From positions 1 through 14,219 of the forward strand of contig NW_014012196.1 in assembly GCF_000611645.1 (NCBI RefSeq): a stretch of 14,219 nt of DNA, written 5' to 3'. A program made the position numbers and the translations under genes. Below the pieces are notes generated by a model. That model had not been told where the DNA came from, did no database searches, and was given only the letters and a program-made list of their open reading frames with translations. The first letter of the stretch is position 1; every line of letters begins with the position of its first letter. Shown piece after piece: positions 1 to 9,556 of this stretch. This DNA comes from Monoraphidium neglectum (taxonomy: Eukaryota; Chlorophyta; Chlorophyceae; Sphaeropleales; Selenastraceae).

Positions 1-812
1 CCTGGACGCCGCCCCCCAGCAGATGCTGTGGGCCACGGCCGGCGTCGCCAAGAGCAACTCTCGCAGCAGACAGGCGCGCACACAGAATCCCCCCGGCCCC
101 CCGCCCGCCGCCGCCGCGTCCGCGCCTCGCGCCGCGCGCCGCGCGCCCCGCCCCCCTGCCCTATCCCGAGCCAACCTCTGCAAGCACACCAAGCTGCTGG
201 CTTTACCTTCCTTCCACAACAAAGTCTACATTATCAAGCGCCAAAGCGACCCGCTGCACCGGCCGGGACCCCCCTTCACCAACATCTTGCGTGGCCCCGC
301 AGGAGGCGGCGGCGGCGCTGGTGATGAGCGCGAGGAAGCGCGCCCCCGAGTCTGGGCGGCGGCTGATCGACTCCTTCCTGGGGCTGCACAACCAGCTGGT
401 CAAGCTGTGCCCCTGGCAGCCAGTTGGGGTGAGGGGGGCCCCCGGGCGAGGGGTTGGAGGGGGGAAAGGGGAGGTGGGATTAAGGGGAGCAAGGGAGAGG
501 GGGTTGAAGGACCTGGGGTGCTGGGCGTCTGGCACCTTGCGGTGTGTGTGGGAGGGGGCGAAGTGCGGGGGCGGCTGGGAGCAACCTGGGGTGCGGGAGA
601 GTTGGTAGCCTGCGAGCTCGACGCTCTGGGAAATTCGGTGTTGACCTGGGGTTGTGGTTGGGAGCGGTTGGGGTGCCCCATCCCCACCCTCCCGCCGCAA
701 CGCCCTCATGCTGCCAGGCGCCGCTACAGCCGCCGGCACGCCGGCTTCCCCCACCCCTCCTTACGCCGCCCCTCATCCCCGTCTTGCCCCATGCGTGCGC
801 AAGCGCGCGCGT

Positions 813-844
<32 letters not shown>

Positions 845-3800
845 CACACACACACACATACACACACTCTCACTCACTCACTCGATAACCACCACCCGCA
901 GACCAAGGCCAATGTGCGCCAGGCCAGTGCCAAGCGCGACTTCCCGAAGCTGTTGGGCCTGCTGCCCCTGGAGGTGCAGGTGCCAGTGCAGGTGAGGGGG
1001 CGCTGGGGGGGGGACAGGAGTTTGACCGGGGCTGACCGGGGTTGACCGGGGTTGACCGGGGTGCACAAGACTGTTGACTAGGGCGTGAACGCGGGGTCGA
1101 CCAAGGCTTGACCGCGGTTTGACTGGGGTTGACTGGTGTTGACCGGGGATGCGACCAACGCAAGCTGGGTGCTGCGGGGTCCACGGGCAATGTGGCGTTG
1201 ATGAGGCGGGCGGCGTCGGGGCCGCAGGACATGCCAATTCTAGTGCTTGGATAGCTAGTGCTTGTGCGGGGTGCGGACGCGCCCCGCTTGAAGCCTCCTC
1301 CATCCTACCCGGTGCAACAACTCCCCCCCCCCCCCCGCCCACCACACACACGCACACACAGGCGCTGTTCTCGATGCCGCTGCCCCCTTCTGGCGGCAAG
1401 GCGGGCGGCGGCGGCGCCCCTCCCCCCGCTCTGCTGGTGCCGTCCAGCCCCACCATAGCCGGGCTGCAAGACGAGGTGCTGCTCATGACCAGCCTGCAGC
1501 GCCCCAAGAAGATAACATTCGTGGGCAGGTGGGGGGCTGGGGAAGGGCCGGACAATTTCTCGTGGTCTGCCAGGGGGGGGGGGTCTGGAGTCCAGGGGGT
1601 TGGCAGAAGCGGTCAGGAAGTGGGAGGAGAAAAAAAATTGGGGGGCGGGGTGGAAAGAGGTTGGTGCGCAGGGAGGAGGGGTTGGAGAGGCCTGGTGGAT
1701 GGCGGAGCTCCACCCTCGTGGTGGCTGTAGTTGCTCGTGTAGGAGATTAATGAGGGCTGGAGTGCTTCCCGTCGGTCGGGTTTGCTTGTTTTTGTGGCAG
1801 GGGCTGCTCGGCAATGGGGCCGGGCCTGTCCCCCCTACTGCCTCGTCCCGGTCCCAGAAATCAAGTGGCACACGCACCTGGACCCCCCAACATGACAACC
1901 ACACAAACACAAACACACATATGCACACAAAACCCCAAAACCCGACACCCCACGGCCCAGTGATGGCGGCCTGTACCCCTTCCTGGCGAAGCCTAAGGAT
2001 GACCTGCGCAAAGACTACCGCCTGATGGACTTTGCAGGTGATCCAGGGGGCCTGGTGATCTGATATCTGGGGGGCCGCAATCCGAGGGTACTGTGCCTTG
2101 TTGCAGCCTGGGAGAGGAGGATCTTGGCCAGAGCCACGTCACGACGATGATGCAAACAACGCCGCTTGTCCTCACCTCAATAAGCTCTGCGTCCCCTAAA
2201 TCAGAGCAATCCTTGATACTCTGAATCGTATCACATACAAATCCTAAATCCTCCACTTCAAGCATCTACCCCGCACCTTGCCCCCGTGCCACCTCGTCCC
2301 CAACCCCCACCCTGCTGCCAGGCGTGCTCAACGCGCTGATGGCGCGCGACCCCGCCGCGCGGCGCCGCTCCATCGCGCTGCGCACCTACGCTGTCCTGCC
2401 CCTGGCTGACGACTGCGGCATCCTGCAGTGGGTGGACAACCTGGTGGCCTTCAAGGTGGGGCGAGAGAGGTGGTGGTGGCTCTTGAGTGTGGGGGTCGCG
2501 GCTGCTGTCGTTGGCGGGGTCGCCTCGTCTGGTGGGGGAAAGATTGGACGTGGGGGGCAAAGGTGACGCGTGACTCATGAAATACGGGGTGCACACACAA
2601 ACACTTACACACGCGAGTACACACGCGCACGCACACCCTCACGCGCACAGTCAGCGTGCGAGGAGGTGTACACCGCGGAGAAGCTGTACAACCGCCGCCA
2701 GACGCCCACCCAGATCCGCAAGCTGTACGACGGATTCCAGGGTGAGGGGGGGGGGGGTAGTTGAGTGGGGTTGGTGGTGTGTGCGGGGGGATGGGGCGAG
2801 AGGACCAACTGCATGAAATCAGGGTGCGGAACCGACGTTTCGAGCGTTGCCGTGGGGGAAGTGGACATTGCGAGCCTTGGGGTCGTGCGGGGGCAGGCTG
2901 TCGCGTGCCGCCTGATTGGGACCCGGGGCATCCCGCAGGCCTCTGGGACTCGACGGCGCACTTAACGGCGGATCGCCGGGCGCTGCTGATGCTCAACACT
3001 TGCACGATCCCTCGCCGACGACACCCCCCCCCGCCTCCATCGCCGCCACCCTCTGTCTTGCACCCCAGGCACCCGCAAGGCCGACCTGCTCGCCAGCGTG
3101 AGGCGCCAGGGTGTAGCTGGGGGCCCCTTCAGCAACCACATCGGGGCAAAAGGGACAACGGGCAGCTGGGCGTATCAAAGCTCTGCTCGCAGAAAGGCCG
3201 CAAAACCGCACCCCGTGGCCAGCCCGCCAGGGCCGCTGCCAGCAGGGGAGGGCAACGCACGCCAAAGCCAAGGCGCCCGTCTTGCTCGTGCTCCGGCCTT
3301 GGCCGTGCCCCTTTCACCTCCCCCCGCATTTCTTGTACCCCTTGCACCCCCTGCCACTCACACCTCCCACCACCCACAAAATCCTTACCCCCAACACCCA
3401 CTCCCCGCACCCCGCAGGTCCTGAGCACCCTGCCGCCCCGCATGCACAAGTGGCTGCTGGCGCGCTTCCCAGAGCCGGGCGCGTGGCTGGCAGCACGCCT
3501 GGGCTTCACGCGCACCGCGGCCGCCTGGAGCATGGTGAGGGGTCGCCAGCCGCCATAGCCGCCGCTGCTGCCGGCCACCTTTTGTCCTTTTTGTGGATGA
3601 GCCGGTGGGGCGGGGGCACACGCAGGAAGCGGAGCGGGTCTGGGGGCACCGCGAGGTGCGTTGCATGGTTGCCGCCCTTCATGAACCTGGGGCAGGCTTC
3701 GCATCCCCCCTTGTGCCCGTGCTTGCCAAAGCCCTGGCGCCCGCCCCCCCCCCTGGGTGCCCCCCACTCCACCACACTCACCCACTGGGGCCGGTCCCAG

Positions 3801-5970
3801 CCCCGTTCCCAGCCCAATGCTTGCTGTGAGCTAGAGCATAACAGCCCAACCCACCTCGACCTCTACTCATCTTCGCACCCCAACCCACCCCTAGCGAACC
3901 CTATCGCACTCCTCCCGACCCCAATCCATCCTTCAAACCATCACCCGACCTCACCCCCAGGTGGGCCATGTGCTGGGCATGGGTGACCGCCATGGGGAGA
4001 ACATCATGATCGACGCCACCACGGGTGAGCAAGGGCCGTTTTTTGGGGGGCGGTGCGGGCAAGGGGAGGCGTTTGGGGAGGTACAACACGATGGCAAGCC
4101 ACGCTGCGCCTGAGGGATGTCACCTTGTGATGGAATCCGGCGCAGAGCGGGGCAGCGCGCGCCTGGCAGCCTCGTCGCCTGCCACGCTGTGCACCAGCGT
4201 GCGTGCCGCATGCGGCACGGCCGCCCATGCGCAGCCCACGCCGTCGCGGCAGGCAGGGGCATCCTCACACAGCCTGTCAAGCCGCGGCTGCACTGAACCC
4301 CTGTAAGACCTGCACCTGCTACCCGCCCGTTCGTATAAGCTCACCCTGAAAGCCTCTTCCCCTCCCCGCCTGTGCATGGTATGGTCCCACCCCGTTCCCC
4401 CTGCCCCCAGGTGACATCATGCATGTTGACTTTGGCTGCCTGTTTGACCGCGGCCTCACCCTGGAGGTCCCAGAGATGGTGCCATTCAGGTGGGGGACCC
4501 CCGGGGGGCCGAGCGGCGGTGATGGGGGGCGGTGTTGGTAGGAAGCAGTGCGGGCATGGCCGGTGTTGTGGCTGAAGCTTCCGCCCTCGTGCGGCTGGCG
4601 GCGGTGCGGCAGCCTCGCGGAGCGCGCGCGTATGTATGCGTGCACGTGCGTGTGTGTGCGTGTGTAGTCACGCCTGCGGCTGCCTTTTGAGGGGTGACGC
4701 CTTCGCCAGGCCAGATGCCGCTCGCTGCTGTCCTCCCCTGCCCCTTTGGCGCCAAGCCCTACCGCGCGACACCACACGTCAGCCTCAAACCCCCACTCCC
4801 AACGCGCACCAAACCACCAGGCTGACCCAGAACGTGGCGGACGGCTGCGGCGTCAGCGGGGTGGAGGGCGGCTTCAGGCGCGCCGCCGAATTTACACTGC
4901 AGGTTTATGGGCTGGGGGCCCCGGGACAGGGTATGCGGGCCTTAGGGGCCGGCAGGGACGACCCGGCGGCACCGATGTGCCCTCCTGGCTTTGGCCGATC
5001 CTCTGGCGCAGGCTGCGCTGCGACCACCGCAAACAGTCGGAAAAGCACAGGCGCTCCACCCATGCTTGCGCACGCACGCGTTCTCCCCGCCCTCCTACGC
5101 ACAAGCTGCCGCGCAAACCTCCAAGACATACACAGCTGCGCACATGTGACAGCACACCCAACTCACAACCCTGAAACCCCCATGCCTCACGCGGTCACGC
5201 CCCCCCCCCTCGGACCACCCCCACCCCCAGGTCCTGCGCACCAACCGTGGCGCCCTCATGACGTGCGCGGAGACGTTCCTGGCAGACCCCCTGGTGGAGT
5301 GGACCAAGCAGCACAGGGGCGCGGGACAGGAGCTCGACAACCCCATGGTGGGCCGCCCCACGTGTGGACAGCGCGCGCGTGACACAGTGGGCAGGACGCG
5401 CCGCGCACGGCATACGGTCATCTCGGGCCCGCCGCCCGCAACGCCCGGATTTCGCTCCGCCCGCTTGCCGTGACGCTTGGTTTTGCGCCAGCGCTTGTGC
5501 ATGGATTGGACTCTGTAACGCCCATGCGATCACGCCGGCACTCAATGCACACACGTACACACACATACACACGCACACACACATACACACACACGCACGC
5601 ACACACACACACAATCTCCCCCCTCCCTACACCCGCGCAGGCCAAGGACGCACTGGCGACGATCGAGGGCCGCCTTAGTGGGACTCTCCTCGGCGTCGCA
5701 TCCATACCCACCAGCCAGGTGCGGCCGCCAGGGCAGCGGCGCGGGGTCAGGCATGGCAGCCCCCGCAATCCCGTGGGTTTGCGCCACGCCACGCGTTGGC
5801 TGCAGCCGACATCCCAGGTCACACGGCAGACCGCCGTGCACAATACTGTCTGCACACGCCCATGTGCGCAAGCGTGCGTGCACATTTGCTATCGCGTACA
5901 AGCATGCATGCAAGGACTTACAATTACGCACGCTCATGCACATCCCCTCTCCCCAACGCACACGCACACA

Positions 5971-6012
<42 letters not shown>

Positions 6013-6137
6013 CCACCAAAACACACACACACATGCAGGCCCTGTCAGTGGAGGGCCAGGTGGCGCGGCTGATATCAGAGGCGGTGGACCACGAGAACCT
6101 GGGCCGCATGTACATATGGTGGATGCCCTGGTTCTGA
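1..6137 (+). CDS. ATR: ATR checkpoint kinase (PIKK family), 3' part of gene, 15 exons visible
   Basis: ATR is a nuclear PI3K-like Ser/Thr kinase that responds to RPA-coated single-stranded DNA and stalled forks and starts the S/G2 checkpoint. Exons as I read them: 1-73, 303-428, 902-991, 1362-1528, 1961-2037, 2322-2455, 2651-2741, 3069-3097, 3418-3534, 3961-4024, 4411-4489, 4821-4902, 5231-5347, 5641-5718, 6039-6137 (stop 6135-6137). All joins keep frame and give 473 residues, lacking the N-terminus. Residues 1-96 match the end of the FAT region. SLQRPKKI precedes the N-lobe. LAKPKDDLRKD (Lys162) carries the ATP-binding lysine, GDRHGEN (Asp310, Asn315) is the catalytic loop, and HVDFGCLF (Asp329) binds metal. 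Residues 442-473 are FATC, ending MYIWWMPWF as in plant ATR. It is not ATM, mTOR or DNA-PK, because LRTYAVLPL, DCGILQWV and DPLVEWTK are ATR-like. Exon borders were placed by eye from splice dinucleotides and homology. Confidence 0.95.
74..302 (+). other. ATR intron with a GC donor
   Basis: The coding frame runs through cag at 71-73 and resumes at gag at 303, giving SRSRQ|EAAAALVMSARK. This matches the uninterrupted SRREAAAEIISAARK-type segment of plant ATR. The bases after the exon are GCGCGC, and no GT lies near the exon end; the first GT after it is at about 223-224. The acceptor is the ag at 301-302. The best reading is therefore a GC-AG intron. Confidence 0.72.
813..886 (+). repeat. (CA)n microsatellite with CACT tail, ATR intron 2
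   Basis: An almost pure CA run from about 813 to 868 passes into CACT units. It ends about 15-20 bases before the acceptor ag at 900-901. The CA strand is the coding strand. Confidence 0.95.
1018..1156 (+). repeat. 10-bp minisatellite (gttgaccggg) in ATR intron 3
   Basis: Four near-perfect 10-bp units run from 1021 to 1060 (tttgaccggg, gctgaccggg, then gttgaccggg twice). Degenerate copies containing TTGAC or TCGAC continue to about 1156. The core TTGACC is the W-box element bound by plant WRKY factors, but nothing shows it is used here. The repeat lies inside an intron and has no coding frame of its own. Confidence 0.9.
1342..1361 (+). repeat. C-run and CA repeat directly before an ATR acceptor
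   Basis: A C-rich run at 1321-1341 is followed by CACACACACGCACACACAG, whose last AG is the acceptor of intron 3. The CA repeat thus forms the last 20 bases of the intron in place of a normal pyrimidine tract. Confidence 0.85.
2591..2650 (+). repeat. CA-rich repeat ending at an ATR acceptor (intron 6)
   Basis: An imperfect CA/CG-CA repeat runs up to the acceptor ag at 2649-2650. The next exon starts at 2651 with SACEEVYTAEKLYN. The polarity is CA on the coding strand. Confidence 0.88.
3069..3097 (+). other. 29-nt microexon of ATR
   Basis: The preceding exon ends with one base of a Gly codon at 2741. This exon supplies the other two bases and then TRKADLLAS, and is followed by gtgagg, the donor used by most introns of this gene. 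The next exon (3418) starts VLSTLPPRMHKW. The joined stretch fits the spacing between the LYD and PPxxHKW motifs of plant ATR, where the family is poorly conserved. Reading on through the donor would add VRRQG and lose this spacing. Confidence 0.75.
3961..4489 (+). other. ATR kinase active-site exons (catalytic and metal-binding loops)
   Basis: Exon 3961-4024 encodes VGHVLGMGDRHGENIMID with the catalytic Asp and Asn. Exon 4411-4489 begins inside a Gly codon and encodes DIMHVDFGCLFDRGLTLE, followed by PEMVPFR. All key residues are present, so the kinase should be active. The metal-binding motif here is DFG; human ATR has DFN at this place. The 386-bp intron between the exons has GT...AG ends. 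Confidence 0.93.
5545..5613 (+). repeat. CA microsatellite in ATR intron 13
   Basis: A CA-rich run with interspersed CGCA and TACA units. It is followed by a short pyrimidine tract (ctcccccctccctac) and the acceptor at 5639-5640. Confidence 0.93.
5960..6033 (+). repeat. CA microsatellite in ATR intron 14
   Basis: A long CA run broken by AAACA and CCACC units. It ends five bases before the acceptor ag at 6037-6038 of the FATC exon. Confidence 0.93.
6039..6137 (+). other. FATC domain exon of ATR
   Basis: The last exon follows an acceptor ending in gcag at 6035-6038. It encodes the FATC domain of about 32 residues: SVEGQVARLISEAV, then ENLGRMYIWWMPWF, then TGA. FATC closes every PIKK and is needed for kinase activity and partner binding. 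The aromatic end (WWMPWF) is the land-plant ATR form rather than the animal form (GWTPYM). Confidence 0.95.
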
Positions 6138-6146
6138 TGGCATCGA

Positions 6147-6181
6147 GTGGTGACATCACCTGAGAGTGTGGTGACATCACC
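6147..6181. repeat. Direct repeat of gtggtgacatcacc in ATR 3'UTR
   Basis: The 14-mer occurs at 6147-6160 and 6168-6181, 21 bp apart, starting 10 bases after the ATR stop codon. Each copy is itself nearly self-complementary (ggtgac-atcacc arms), so each could form a short hairpin in RNA. Confidence 0.85.
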
Positions 6182-6640
6182 CAGGTGGCAGACCCGGATA
6201 CAAGGGGACTGCCCGCAGGTCGCCTGGCGTGCGGCGGCGGGCGGCGGTGGTCTGTTCAGACTTGCTTAAGAGCTTCAGCCTGTTTGCCTGTGAGAGCATT
6301 TTTGGGTCTGTGTTTGCAGGGCTGTACAGGTGCAGGCCAGAGTATTGGACAGGGTACCACAGCATAGCGTCGCGTTCAAATGAGTGTGTTGTATGTTTTG
6401 TGTGTGATTTGTGTCGCGCTTGGGCGCCTCCCTCGTCGCCTCAGGCCGGTCGTGTGTCAGCACCAGCGACCCCGTGTGGCGGCAGCGCAGCGCCGCCTGC
6501 TGTGCAGTGCCAGCACGTGCAGGCACACGCCCCCAGCCACTGCGCCGCACGCAGGGTCCCCTTGCCACGCCACCCAGCGTGCAAGTCGAGCTCCAGTGGG
6601 CAGGAACAACCAAACCTCGGAAACCAAACACTATAGTATA

Positions 6641-6645
6641 TGTAA
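6641..6645 (+). terminator. Candidate TGTAA poly(A) signal of ATR
   Basis: TGTAA is the usual chlorophyte poly(A) signal. This copy lies about 505 bases after the ATR stop in a locally AT-richer stretch. A second copy at 6724-6728 is an alternative. Confidence 0.5.
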
Positions 6646-7308
6646 ATCCCAGCAACCCTGTGGGACGTGTGCGGGATGCGAAGAATTGTGCGGCAGCGCA
6701 GTGACTCTCATGTGACGTTTCAGTGTAACAAAAAGCCGTGCGTTGTAGCGTGTGGAGGCCGCAGCGCATCCACCTGCTGGACTGCCAGCTGGGCAGCGCG
6801 CGCACGCATGCGCAGCCGGGCGTGCCCCTCCTTCGGAGATTGGATCTGGGCTACAGGCGCAGAGGGAGGGGGAGGACGGGGGTGAAAGAGGCCGCGTGGC
6901 AGGGCTGCCGTGCGCGTGTGAAGGTACGGTACGGCGAGCGCAGCGGTGGGGGGTGGGGGTCCCATTGGCAGGGAATCCACCGCACCGGGGGGTGGGGGGG
7001 GCCATGGCCGCACCGATGTTTCGTGCGGCCCTCCCACCTGCCCTGCGCTCGAGAGCTACAGAGCAACCCTCTCCAATTACGCCAGTATCTTGCTCAGCAA
7101 CGGCATAGTTGCAGCTACCTTGGATCAGCGGTGTTCAGCTAGGAGACACCGCCTGTTGCTGAAACTTGCGCACGGACCGCATGAACAGCAGTGCGATCAT
7201 CGCATGATGGTGCGCATTCAATCACGCCAAATTGGCCAGCTAATGCCCAAGAAAGCATGGCACTCCCAACGCCCCCCAACGCAGGGGGGGGAAAGTTTCG
7301 ACCACCGT

Positions 7309-7320
7309 TTGACCGGTCAA
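7309..7320. repeat. 12-bp perfect palindrome ttgaccggtcaa
   Basis: The sequence equals its own reverse complement and holds two inverted TTGACC cores. It lies in the convergent spacer, about 440 bases from the acetyltransferase stop. Function unknown. Confidence 0.8.
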
Positions 7321-7756
7321 CTGTGGGCGCACTACACAGACTCGCAGCCAAAGAGAAGCATCAACGCCAAGCTGTACCCGCGTACTCCGTTCATTAGTGT
7401 GGTTGACTGCGGCTTGATTGCGAATCACAAGGGACAAGGGCAACCGTGTGTGGTGCAACCGAGAGTTGCCCTTCCTGGTTTGGTGCGCCGCTCCGCATGT
7501 GTGTCTTGTGCCCAGTGCCACGGGCGCAATTCAGCTCAGCGCTGCCCGCAAGGCGCTTGCTAGTTAACAGCGTACTGACCACCAACGCACCCCTCAGCAG
7601 GCTTGTTGTGGGATGGGGCAAGGCGACAAACTTGACTAACTTGGCGACGCAGCGATGATATGAGTACCCTTGTGTGACACCCCTTGTCGCAGCCCAACTC
7701 CCAGGAGTCATCATTGAGTGTGCCGCAGTAAGATCAATATAGAACCAGCAACTGCG

Positions 7757-7761
7757 TTACA
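7757..7761 (-). terminator. TGTAA overlapping the acetyltransferase stop codon
   Basis: On the - strand the coding end reads GTG TAA, so the TAA stop is part of a TGTAA motif. If used as a poly(A) signal it would leave a 3'UTR of only some 10-20 bases. I see no other - strand TGTAA in the next 1.5 kb. Confidence 0.35.
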
Positions 7762-9511
7762 CCCATCGCACTCGCACGGGCCGCGCGCAGCCAGGCCCTG
7801 TGTGCGATCTGCTGCGGCCCAACTGCACCCGACTGCGCGGGCGAGGCGCACTCCCCCGCTCCGCCGCTGAGAGCAGCTGCTGCCGCTGCTGCCGCTGCTG
7901 CAGCTGCTGCTGCTGCCGCCGCTGCCGCTTCTGCTGCCGCTGCTGCTGCTGCTGCTCCTGGTGCTGCTGGACTTGATGAAGATGATCCGGATGCTGCCGC
8001 TGCTGTGCTACACCGATGTGTTGTGGTCTCCGCGGTGGACAGAGGCCGCTGGCCGCGCTCCGCCCCCTGCCAGACGGCCCGCAGCGCACCAGCCGTTCAA
8101 CCGCCTTCGATCCCGGGGCCACTGCACCGCCGCCACCCCTGCCGCCACTCGTGCCGCCATCTATGTCAGCCTCGCCTCCGGCATCCGCGGCCCCAGGATC
8201 GTCAGGCGTGTTCCCGTCACCCCCTGCCTCGGCGCCGCTCCCAGGCTCCTCTATGAACACCTCCCCGTCCTCCCCGCGCGTCAGCACCACCCTCTCCCCA
8301 GCCCCCAGCTCAACCACCTCGCGCCGCAGCTCAGGGCCGGCCGGGCGGGGCCGCGGGCGGCCAAACAGCAGGCGGCCCGCGGCGCCGGCCGCAGCGCCCA
8401 GGAGCGATGCGAGGGGTGAGGGGGCGGCGTCACCTTGCGGGCTGCTGCTGATGTTGATGTTGCTGGTGCTGCTGGTGCTGCTGCTACCGCTGTTTGGCCT
8501 GCCGGGCAGAGATCCCACATCTGCTGCAATTTTCACACACTCCTCTGTGGCACTAGTGCGACTGTCCTGCAAGCTGCCGCCGCCAGCTTTTGGCGCATCG
8601 CCAGACGCGCCCTGGCCCTCCGCCTTGCGCACAAAGCTGGGCGGCAGCGCCTCCGCCATCCGGTCGGCTGCCCTGCTGCCGGCGTCGCCCCTGCGGCCGC
8701 TGTTAGCCGACAACGGGTCCCCAGCCAGCAGCCCAAGCCCCTGCGCCGCCCGCAGCTGCGGCAGCGGCAGGGGCAGGCCCGCCGGCCACGCGCCCGCGGC
8801 CGGGGCGGCACCAACCGGCGCGCTGGGCGCGTCGGCGGGCGCGCGCTGGGGGCGGGGCTCTAGCTGCAGCGGCTGCACGTACAGGACGGCGTCCCTGCTG
8901 CTCCACCAGCCCTGGGCCGCGCCCGCGTCAGCGGTGGATGCCGCTGCTGGGGGTGAGGCGGGCGGCGGCGGCGGCTGCGGCTGCTGCGGCGGCGGCGCCT
9001 GCTGCTGTTCGTAGTAGCCCGCCATGAGGCCTGAGTCCAGGAAGCCCTGCTGCTCGTAGAGGCGGATCGCAGGGGTGTTGCTGGCCTGTGGAAGGGGGGT
9101 GCAGGGCAGCGAGGGGGCGCCTCTTGAGACGCCGTGCGCCAGGCTCGCTGGCGGGACGCAGCTCAGGGGCGCTGATGCCAGGATGGTGTCATGCTAGGCG
9201 GCAGCCAGGGGTCCGCGCATGGCCTCGCTCATAGGAGAGGCCCTCAATGGGGGGAAGGGGGGGGTGGGAGCCATCACACCTGAACGTGCAGAAACATCGC
9301 CGCGCACTGACGGCTGCGCGCAAAGGCGCGCGCCCGGGCAAGCAGGCGCGTCGCGACGCGCCGGCGCCGCCAGCCGGGCAGCACCCCCAGCAGCACCACC
9401 TCTGCCACCAGGTCCTCCGCGGCCTGGCAGCCCTGTTCGCGGTTGCTGCTTTCCGTGCCTCTGCTGGTTGCTGCTGATGACGGGCTGTCGCCGCTGCGGT
9501 CCACGGGGTTG

Positions 9512-9556
<45 letters not shown>

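Larger units (their letters stand above)
6138..7756. other. Spacer between convergent genes (ATR 3'UTR and acetyltransferase 3' flank)
   Basis: No gene could be supported here. The left part should be ATR 3'UTR, and TGTAA at 6641-6645 and 6724-6728 are candidate poly(A) signals. Open frames in 6946-7563 have no recognisable motif, no good start and no splice context. The GC content falls toward the right. Small repeats and a palindrome are listed separately. Confidence 0.6.

Noticed and set aside
813..868. CA repeats as telomeric or CRISPR repeats
   Set aside because: The unit is a plain dinucleotide without spacers. They lie within introns of a conserved gene.
3097..3110. Extending the ATR microexon through gtgaggcgccag to a donor at ggtgta
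   Set aside because: The donor gtgagg at 3098 is identical to most other donors in this gene. Using it gives the expected spacing to the PPRMHKW motif.
6946..7563. 205-codon + strand open frame in the convergent spacer
   Set aside because: It begins in a G-rich stretch at a position likely to be 3'UTR or spacer. There is no family motif and no splice support.
8016..9014. 332-codon open frame on the + strand
   Set aside because: It is the exact antisense of the acetyltransferase last exon. It is rich in Ser/Ala/Pro as expected from complementing a GC-rich Gly/Gln frame, and it has no motif.
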